Positions 1-5,250 of a stretch of 10,892 bases of DNA are shown here, in pieces. Every line of letters starts with the position of its first letter. The first letter of the stretch is position 1. Made by a program: the position numbers and the translations under genes. This DNA comes from Betaproteobacteria bacterium. Lineage in GTDB: Bacteria; Pseudomonadota; Gammaproteobacteria; Burkholderiales; SG8-39. The notes beneath the pieces were generated by a model. The model did not search any database. It saw only the letters and a list, made by a program, of their open reading frames with translations, and was not told the origin of the DNA. The stretch spans positions 1 to 10,892 of the forward strand of contig JAOUGZ010000054.1 in assembly GCA_029865405.1 (NCBI GenBank). Direction: 5' to 3'.

Positions 1-123
1 TCCATCGAGCAGGCGCTCGAGACCGAGGCCGAGGCGCAGGCGATCTGCATGCAGACGAAGGACTTCGAGCGCGCCTACACCGCGTTCGTCGCCAAGCAAA
101 AGCCGACGTTCGCGGGCGACTGA
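1..123 (+). CDS. Enoyl-CoA hydratase/isomerase family protein, C-terminal 40 residues
   Basis: The window opens inside this gene; frame 1 runs 40 codons to a TGA at 121-123. The visible tail has the usual crotonase-family ending: an acidic and alanine-rich helix with [11 protein letters not shown] (about residues 13-23 of the fragment), then [13 protein letters not shown] and a final G-D. Many enoyl-CoA hydratases end in this way, with a K-x-P-x-F-x-G tail. The catalytic part (oxyanion hole and glutamates) lies outside the window, so the exact substrate cannot be read. It ends 6 bases before the AliA-like ligase gene, which suggests co-transcription and a shared role in acyl-CoA breakdown. 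A ring hydrolase of the BadI type is in the same superfamily and cannot be excluded from the tail alone. Confidence 0.75.
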   Translation, partial: SIEQALETEAEAQAICMQTKDFERAYTAFVAKQKPTFAGD

Positions 124-129
124 CCCGCC

Positions 130-1767
130 ATGCCGCGCCTCCTTCTCGACCGGGAACGGCTGGAGGCGGAGCGCGGTCGCGGCCTGTGGCCCGGGCGCGT
201 GGTCACCGACTACCTGGACCGCTGGGTGGCGGAGAAGCCCGACGCCTGCGCGCTCGTGTCCTGGCGCGAAGAGACGGGGGCCTGCGAGCGGCTCAGCTAC
301 CGCGCGCTCGCCGCGCGCGCCGCCGGCGCGGCGCGCGTGCTCGCCGCCTGCGGCGTGGGCCGCGGCGACGTCGTCGCCTTCCAGCTGCCCAACTGCTGGC
401 AGTTCCTCGCGGCGCACCTCGCCTGCGTGCGGCTCGGCGCGGTGAGCAATCCACTGATGCCGATCTTCCGCCACCGCGAGCTCGCGTTCATGCTGCGCCA
501 CGGCGAGGCGCGCGTGCTGATCGCGCCGGCGCGCTTTCGCGGCTTCGAGCACGCCGCGCTCGCACGCCAGCTCGGCCGCGAGCTGCCGCAGCTCCGGCGC
601 ATCCTGCTCACCGACAGCGCGGGCGCGGACTCCTTCGAGGCGGCGCTCGCCGCCGACCTCGGCGGGCCGGGCGCGGGCGGCGCGCAGCTCGAGCCCGACG
701 ACCTCATGCAGCTCATGTACACCTCGGGCACCACGGGCGAGTCCAAGGGCGTGCTGCACACTTCCAACACCCTGCTCAGCGCCGTGCACCAGTACGCGCA
801 GCGCATGCGCATCGGCGCCGACGACGTCATCTTCATGCCCTCGCCGCTCGGCCACCAGCTCGGCTTCTGCTACGGCATGCTGATGTCGCTCATGCTCGGC
901 ATCCCCCTGGTGCTCACCGACCTGTGGCAGCCCGAGCGCGCGCTGGAGCTCATGCGCGAGCACGGCGCCACCTTCACCTTCGGCGCCACGCCGTTCCTCG
1001 CCGACCTCGCGGGGCTGCGCGACGTCGAGCGGCGCCGGCCGCCGCGGCTGCGCCTCTTCGCGAGCTCGGGCGCGCCGATCCCGCCGCCGGTGGTCGAGGC
1101 GGCGCGCGCCCGGCTCGGAGTCGAAGTGGCCACCTGCTGGGGCATGACCGAGTGCGGGAGCGTCACCATCACCCCGCCCGAGGGCACCAAGGTGCTCGAG
1201 TCCGACGGCTGCGCGCTGCCCAACGGCGAGGTGCGCGTGCTCGCGGCCGACGGCTCGCTCGCGCCGACTGGCGAGGTGGGCGCGCTGCAGGTGCGCGGGT
1301 CCTCGCTCTTCGTGGGCTACCTGAAGCGCCCCGAGCTCTCGCGCCTGCACGAAGGCGGCTGGTTCGACACCGGCGACCTCGCGCGCATGGACGACGAGGG
1401 CTACATCCGCATCTGCGGCCGCAGCAAGGACGTCATCATCCGCGGCGGCGAGAACATCCCGGTGATCGAGATCGAGAGCGCCTTGTACCGCATGCGCGAG
1501 GTGGGCGACGTCGCCATCGTCGCGATGCCCGATGCGCGGCTGCAGGAGCGCGCCTGCGCCTTCGTCACGCTGCATCCCGACTGCACCTTGACGCTGGCGG
1601 ACGTGTGCCGGCACCTCGCGGCGGAAGGATATTCCAAGCACTTCTGGCCCGAGCGGCTCGAGATCCTGGAGCAGATGCCGCGCACGCCGACGGGGAAGAT
1701 CCAGAAGTTCGTGCTGCGGGAGCGGGCGAAGGCGTTTGTTGCCGAGGGCGGGCGGGCGCTCGGCTAG
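130..1767 (+). CDS. AMP-forming acyl-CoA ligase, cyclohexanecarboxylate-CoA ligase (AliA)-like
   Basis: A 545-residue ANL-superfamily adenylate-forming enzyme. It would activate a carboxylic acid with ATP to an acyl-AMP and then to the CoA thioester, in the cytoplasm. All core motifs are intact: the P-loop YTSGTTGESKG at about 197-207, the A5 motif WGMTE at 337-341, the ATP-binding aspartate in WFDTGDL (411-417), the hinge region GRSKD (430-434) and the catalytic lysine K523 in PTGKIQK. The N-terminal GLWPGRVVTDYLD and overall length fit the cyclohexanecarboxylate-CoA ligase group that I recall from alicyclic acid degradation. Medium-chain fatty acid or aryl-acid ligases are possible alternatives, so the substrate is inferred. 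The ATG lies 6 bases after the upstream hydratase stop without a strong Shine-Dalgarno sequence, consistent with translational coupling. Base composition is very GC-rich, like the bcr genes and unlike the next two genes. Confidence 0.8.
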   Translation: MPRLLLDRERLEAERGRGLWPGRVVTDYLDRWVAEKPDACALVSWREETGACERLSYRALAARAAGAARVLAACGVGRGDVVAFQLPNCWQFLAAHLACVRLGAVSNPLMPIFRHRELAFMLRHGEARVLIAPARFRGFEHAALARQLGRELPQLRRILLTDSAGADSFEAALAADLGGPGAGGAQLEPDDLMQLMYTSGTTGESKGVLHTSNTLLSAVHQYAQRMRIGADDVIFMPSPLGHQLGFCYGMLMSLMLGIPLVLTDLWQPERALELMREHGATFTFGATPFLADLAGLRDVERRRPPRLRLFASSGAPIPPPVVEAARARLGVEVATCWGMTECGSVTITPPEGTKVLESDGCALPNGEVRVLAADGSLAPTGEVGALQVRGSSLFVGYLKRPELSRLHEGGWFDTGDLARMDDEGYIRICGRSKDVIIRGGENIPVIEIESALYRMREVGDVAIVAMPDARLQERACAFVTLHPDCTLTLADVCRHLAAEGYSKHFWPERLEILEQMPRTPTGKIQKFVLRERAKAFVAEGGRALG

Positions 1768-1809
1768 GCGGGGTTTCGTAACCAGGGACATGCCTATTTC
1801 TTTAAGTGG

Positions 1810-2307
1810 TTGTGTTTCCAATCCGCTGTGACTGATTGGTCAAGTCTGGTCGCCCGCAATATTCCGAGAGGCTCTTATGCGGAGAAGGTGCCTTTGGATC
1901 CTGACCGCACTTACGAGGCGTTCGTTGCGGCCGTCGCGGAGCGACTCGCGGCGAGGTTCGAACAGGTGCCGACCCTATTGACCTTCGGGATCGAAGAGGC
2001 TCTTGTGGATTGGTATGGCCACGTCCGAATTGTGCTTCGGGGCCAAGTGCGTGTGTTGCCGCATGAAGGTGACTTAGGCGGAGAAATGGTGTGGCTGAGG
2101 GGGCATGGCACCTTCAGAGGCGTACTGTGGGACCGGATGCCGAGATCGGAGGACTGGGAGTTTCTACAACTGGCTCGCGCGGCCTTTCGGCGTTGCGACT
2201 ATGAAGAAGTACTCAAGCAGTACAGCTACGTCCGGTTCTCTAAGCTTCTCTCGCCAGCACAACGAAAGGTGAAGGAAATTGCGGCCCGAAAAGTCGATGC
2301 GACATGA
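1810..2307 (+). CDS. Hypothetical protein, 165 codons, unrecognised family
   Basis: I do not recognise this gene. The frame opens directly after the ligase stop and encodes up to 165 residues from a TTG at 1810; in-frame GTG codons at 1828 and 1888 are alternatives, and none has a convincing Shine-Dalgarno sequence, so the start is uncertain. The confident part begins near residue 29 (LDPDRTYEAF). It looks like a soluble alpha/beta protein: a helix (about 34-51), strands around VDWYGHVRIVLRGQVRVL (66-83), a tryptophan-rich middle (W95, W107, W116), and a basic helical tail with RKVKEIAARK (152-161). No signal peptide or membrane segment is evident. Codon use and GC content are lower than in the flanking metabolic genes and match the Sel1 gene downstream, whose ATG follows 26 bases after this stop; the two are probably co-transcribed and were perhaps acquired together. 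Confidence 0.5.
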   Translation: MCFQSAVTDWSSLVARNIPRGSYAEKVPLDPDRTYEAFVAAVAERLAARFEQVPTLLTFGIEEALVDWYGHVRIVLRGQVRVLPHEGDLGGEMVWLRGHGTFRGVLWDRMPRSEDWEFLQLARAAFRRCDYEEVLKQYSYVRFSKLLSPAQRKVKEIAARKVDAT

Positions 2308-2320
2308 CTAGCGCGTCGAC

Positions 2321-2327
2321 AAGGAGG
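2321..2327 (+). promoter_or_regulatory. Shine-Dalgarno site deciding the Sel1 gene start
   Basis: AAGGAGG lies 6 bases upstream of the ATG at 2334. The longer frame could begin at the ATG at 2304, which overlaps the preceding stop as ATGA, but that ATG has no purine-rich site upstream. It would also place ten polar residues ahead of the signal peptide. The site therefore supports 2334. Confidence 0.7.
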
Positions 2328-2333
2328 AGAGTC

Positions 2334-3827
2334 ATGAATCAGACCTTCCGTGGGGTTATCAGCGCAGTAGTGATATTCGGTGTCATAGCGAGCTACGCTG
2401 AGGCTCGGGCCGACGATGTTGAGGCTGGCCGTGCGGCGATCAGCGCTGGCCAGTATGAAAAGGCGATGGGTCTGCTGTTGCCGAGGGCAAAGGAAGGAAA
2501 CCCCATCGCGCAGAACGCAGTAGGCGTCCTCTACCTCAATGGCTGGGGGATCAACAAGGACCCCGCCGAAGCGCTTGCGTGGTTTCGAAAGGCTTCGGAG
2601 CAGGGAAACTCGAGAGCGCAATTCACGATCGGAAGCATGTATGAGAATGGCAGTGGCGTAGTAAGAGACTTTGCGGAAGCTGCGAGGTGGTACCGCAAAG
2701 CGGCAGAGCAAGGTTTTGCGCCAGCCCAGTCGCTCCTCGGTGCCATGCACGCACGCGGCGACGGCGTCCCGCAAGATTGGGGCGAGGCCATGCGGTGGTA
2801 TCGAAAGGCCGCCGATCAGGGGGACGCGCTAGCGCAGAGCAGGGTCGGCTTGATGCACGCCGAAGGACAAGGAATGCCAAAGGACTACGCGACGGCTGAG
2901 CTGTGGTTCCGAAAGGCCGCGGCACAGGATCACCCAGCCGGGCAAACATGGCTGGGCTTGCTCCACCTCAACGGCTGGGGCGTCAAGAAAGACGTCGTTG
3001 AAGCGATGAAATGGCTTCGGCTCGCGGCCGATCAGGAAGCCCCTGACGCCCAGTACGCTCTTGGGGCCCTCTACGCGGAAGGAAAGGATGTTGCAGCGGA
3101 CAATATCAACGCCATCATGTGGCTTCGTCGGGCCGGAATGTATGGACACAACGACGCGCAGCAACTTCTTCAGCGGCGATTCGATACCAAACCCGAACAA
3201 GGCCCGCTCCTTGTTCATCCCGACCAGGCGATGCACGCCCCGCCTGGATCCCTCGCCGAAGGCTATCTCGCCGTCAGTTCGATGGTGACGATGCTGGAGC
3301 CAGCCCGGGTCGGAAAGTTCCGCGCCACGCTCGTAACGAGTCTCGACGGTGGGGCCACCATTACTGCATCCAACGCCGAGCTTTATCTGGCCGGTTACCA
3401 GGACCGGATGCGAGTCTATGCCTTGGTAATCGCACGGCGAGGATCTGAAGCGATAGCGGGACCTTTCCGTGCCACGGCTAGCGCTTCATGCGCGCGCATT
3501 CAGTCCATGTGGGCGGGTGGCGTACGCGAGGGTGCACTGCGTGAGCTCAACATTTCTCAGAACGGTTTCAACGCCGAGCTCCTGCACAAGGTCCAGGTCG
3601 AAGGCAAGTCACATTCCGTCGGGATACCCGGCGTGGTCGTCGAGTCTGTGCTTGCCCTCAAAGACCCGGCGAACTCTGAATTCCTGTTTTTTGGACAGAT
3701 AACGCCTGGGCAGATCACGGTCCAGCCCGATGCGAAGGTATTGGCCGGCTGGCCTAGTTGGGCAAACCCGCCAAGCCGAAAAGACCTGTCCGACTGTGTT
3801 GTTACTCTTAGTCGCGTTCAGAGCTAG
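2334..3827 (+). CDS. Secreted Sel1-repeat (SLR) protein with unrecognised C-terminal domain
   Basis: A 497-residue protein with a Sec signal peptide: a short N-terminus, hydrophobic core VISAVVIFGVIA (8-19), and an A-R-A cleavage site after residue 26. It should be periplasmic or exported. Six consecutive Sel1-like repeats of exactly 36 residues follow (56-271), each with the A-Q-x-x-[LIV]-G start and a W-[FYL]-R-x-A ending, preceded by a degenerate unit (about 30-55). Such alpha-solenoids bind partner proteins, and in known members act in signalling, envelope processes or host contact. Residues about 300-497 are not repeats and look beta-rich, with two cysteines (386 and 488) that could form a disulfide; I do not recognise this part. 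No catalytic motif is seen. The gene is lower in GC than its surroundings and sits 26 bases after the hypothetical gene. Role unknown; the repeat call is firm. Confidence 0.85.
   Translation: MNQTFRGVISAVVIFGVIASYAEARADDVEAGRAAISAGQYEKAMGLLLPRAKEGNPIAQNAVGVLYLNGWGINKDPAEALAWFRKASEQGNSRAQFTIGSMYENGSGVVRDFAEAARWYRKAAEQGFAPAQSLLGAMHARGDGVPQDWGEAMRWYRKAADQGDALAQSRVGLMHAEGQGMPKDYATAELWFRKAAAQDHPAGQTWLGLLHLNGWGVKKDVVEAMKWLRLAADQEAPDAQYALGALYAEGKDVAADNINAIMWLRRAGMYGHNDAQQLLQRRFDTKPEQGPLLVHPDQAMHAPPGSLAEGYLAVSSMVTMLEPARVGKFRATLVTSLDGGATITASNAELYLAGYQDRMRVYALVIARRGSEAIAGPFRATASASCARIQSMWAGGVREGALRELNISQNGFNAELLHKVQVEGKSHSVGIPGVVVESVLALKDPANSEFLFFGQITPGQITVQPDAKVLAGWPSWANPPSRKDLSDCVVTLSRVQS
2499..3146 (+). 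repeat. Six tandem Sel1-like coding repeats, 108 bp each
   Basis: Six in-frame units of 36 codons (108 bp) lie end to end at protein residues 56-91, 92-127, 128-163, 164-199, 200-235 and 236-271. Repeated DNA traces include tggtttcgaaaggct-like stretches near the end of the first four units. Units 1 and 5 share the protein motif LNGWG-x-x-KD, suggesting partial internal duplication. DNA identity between units is only moderate, so the array is old or under selection to diverge. Confidence 0.8.
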
Positions 3828-3887
3828 ATTTTCTCGAGGACGAATGGCAGTACGAATCCTGACGTCGCACTAGACGAGAGGCGCACC
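3828..3887 (+). other. Intergenic spacer at the right edge of the low-GC stretch
   Basis: Sixty bases separate the Sel1 stop from the next GTG. I see no stem-loop followed by a T-run. GAGAGG about 6 bases before the GTG at 3888 is a modest Shine-Dalgarno site. GC-rich codon use resumes immediately after it, so a composition boundary falls here. Confidence 0.4.
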
Positions 3888-4313
3888 GTGAACATCGAGA
3901 AATTCATGCAAGGCTACAAGGCCGCCTGGGAGAAGCGGGACGACGCCCTGTTCTGCGCGCTCTTCACCCCCGACGGCGAGTACCACAACACCCCGTTCGC
4001 CGTGCAGCGCGGCCCCGCGCAGCTCGCCGAATACTGGCGCCGCGTGAAGCTCCAGGAAGACGTGCGCCTCGCCTACGAGGTGCTGGCGTCTTCTCCAGGC
4101 AATGGCATTGCCCACTGGCACGTCACCTACCAGGTCGCGTCCGAGGAGCTATTCCAGATCTGGGCCAAGTCTACGGGCACCAACCTGGTCGCGCGCAAGC
4201 CGGGCGAGCCGCTGCCCCGGATGATCCTCGACGGCGTGCTCACGGCCGAGTTCGAGGGCAGTTTGTGCAGGCGTTGCCGGCTCTGGTGGCACAGCATGCC
4301 GCAGCCCGCCTGA
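3888..4313 (+). CDS. NTF2-like / SnoaL-like small protein
   Basis: A 141-residue protein with the outline of the nuclear transport factor 2-like superfamily (SnoaL, ketosteroid isomerase-like fold). It has an N-terminal helix with YKAAWEKRDDA (10-20), then LFTPDGEYHNTPF (25-37), a central WHVTYQ strand (77-82) and a C-terminal pattern LDGVLTAEFEG followed by C-x-x-C-RLWWHS (114-136). The last resembles the D-G-x-x-R-E-WW ending common in SnoaL-like proteins. Length is typical. Members of this fold range from isomerases and cyclases to non-catalytic ligand binders, so no reaction can be assigned. Start chosen at GTG 3888, with GAGAGG upstream. The frame after its stop stays open into the permease gene, 84 bases downstream. 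Base composition matches the GC-rich genome rather than the preceding Sel1 gene. Confidence 0.7.
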   Translation: MNIEKFMQGYKAAWEKRDDALFCALFTPDGEYHNTPFAVQRGPAQLAEYWRRVKLQEDVRLAYEVLASSPGNGIAHWHVTYQVASEELFQIWAKSTGTNLVARKPGEPLPRMILDGVLTAEFEGSLCRRCRLWWHSMPQPA

Positions 4314-4319
4314 GCGTCG

Positions 4320-4347
4320 TGGCAGCGGCGCCTGCAGCCCTTAGAAT
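4320..4347 (+). promoter_or_regulatory. Possible promoter for the permease gene
   Basis: TAGAAT at 4342-4347 resembles a sigma-70 -10 element in the gap between two GC-rich genes. A weak -35 candidate, TGGCAG, lies at 4320-4325 with a 16-base spacer. Transcription would start near 4354, about 45 bases before the GTG. Only the -10 is reasonably convincing. Confidence 0.3.
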
Positions 4348-4397
4348 CGCGCCTGCTTGAAAGCCCGCTCCTGACCTGGTCCCTCCCCGCGCGCGCC

Positions 4398-5246
4398 GTG
4401 TTCGCCGCCCTGGCGATCCACACGCTGTGGGGCGCGAACCCGGTGGCGGTGAAACTCGGTCTGGAAGCGTTCCCGCCTCTATGGAGCGGCTTTCTGCGCT
4501 TCGCGCTCGGCTGCCTGTGCGTCTACGCCTGGGCGCGCTACGTGCGCATCCCGATCGTGCCGGAGAAGAGCGAGTGGCGGCCGCTCGCCGCCATCGGCCT
4601 GCTCTTCACGGTGCAGATCGCGCTCATGAACTTCGGCTTCGGCGCCACCACCGCCGCCAACAGCGCGGTGCTGATCGCCGCCAACCCGCTCTTCGGCATG
4701 CTGTTCGCGCACTACCTGATCCCGGGCGACCGCATCAGCCCGGGCCGCGCGCTCGGCGTCGCCGTCGCCTTCGGCGGCGTCGCGCTGGTGCTCACGCGCG
4801 GCGCCGGCCTCGAAAGCCCGTTCGGCAGCGCGGGCGACTGGCTGGTGCTGGCGAGCGCCTGCCTGCTCGGCCTTAGGCTCGCGCTCTGCGGCCGCCTGCT
4901 GAAAAGCATGAACGAAGTGCGCCTCACGTTCTGGCAGATGCTGCTGTCGCTGCCGCTCTTCGCCGCCGGCGGGCTCGCCTGGGAGGAGATCCGCTGGGAC
5001 CACGTTGGCGTCGTACCGATCGCCGGCATCCTCTACCAGGGGATCGTGGTCGCCGGCCTCGCCTTCACCGTGAATTTCTATCTCATCCGCCTGTACCGTC
5101 CGAGCGTGATGATCAGCTTCAATTTCGTCGCCCCTGTGGCCGGGGTGCTGCTCGGCATGGCGATCCTCGGCGAGCAGCTCACCGCCGGCCTCGCCGGCGG
5201 CATGGCGCTCGTCGCGCTCGGTCTCGTGCTGATCGCGCGCCGCTGA
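4398..5246 (+). CDS. EamA/DMT-family permease
   Basis: A 282-residue inner-membrane protein of the drug/metabolite transporter superfamily. It shows ten hydrophobic segments arranged as two EamA repeats, approximately at residues 2-20, 30-47, 62-81, 86-107, 117-133, 147-165, 176-194, 203-229, 237-257 and 262-280. The first segment carries HTLWGANPVAVK, the usual DMT opening (W-G-x-N-x-x-x-x-K), and GATTAANSAVLIAANPLF in segment 4 is a typical EamA signature. Family members export amino acids, metabolites or other small molecules; the substrate here is unknown. The GTG at 4398 gives a normal family length, but no Shine-Dalgarno site precedes it, and the frame is open back to 4314, so a slightly longer N-terminus is possible. 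It converges on the ligase gene with 4 bases between stop codons. Confidence 0.88.
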   Translation: MFAALAIHTLWGANPVAVKLGLEAFPPLWSGFLRFALGCLCVYAWARYVRIPIVPEKSEWRPLAAIGLLFTVQIALMNFGFGATTAANSAVLIAANPLFGMLFAHYLIPGDRISPGRALGVAVAFGGVALVLTRGAGLESPFGSAGDWLVLASACLLGLRLALCGRLLKSMNEVRLTFWQMLLSLPLFAAGGLAWEEIRWDHVGVVPIAGILYQGIVVAGLAFTVNFYLIRLYRPSVMISFNFVAPVAGVLLGMAILGEQLTAGLAGGMALVALGLVLIARR

Positions 5247-5250
5247 GGCG

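Noticed and set aside
130..1781. Alternative frame across the AliA-like ligase (from 186)
   Set aside because: Arginine/alanine-rich frame-shifted shadow. The 130-1767 frame carries all adenylation motifs.
1877..1981. ATG with good Shine-Dalgarno spacing and a short hydrophobic start, as a possible small gene
   Set aside because: The frame stops after 34 codons and becomes arginine-rich. It lies inside the more plausible hypothetical gene.
2499..3146. Tandem DNA repeats as a CRISPR or satellite array
   Set aside because: The 108-bp periodicity is in frame and corresponds to 36-residue Sel1 units. There are no conserved direct repeats with unique spacers.
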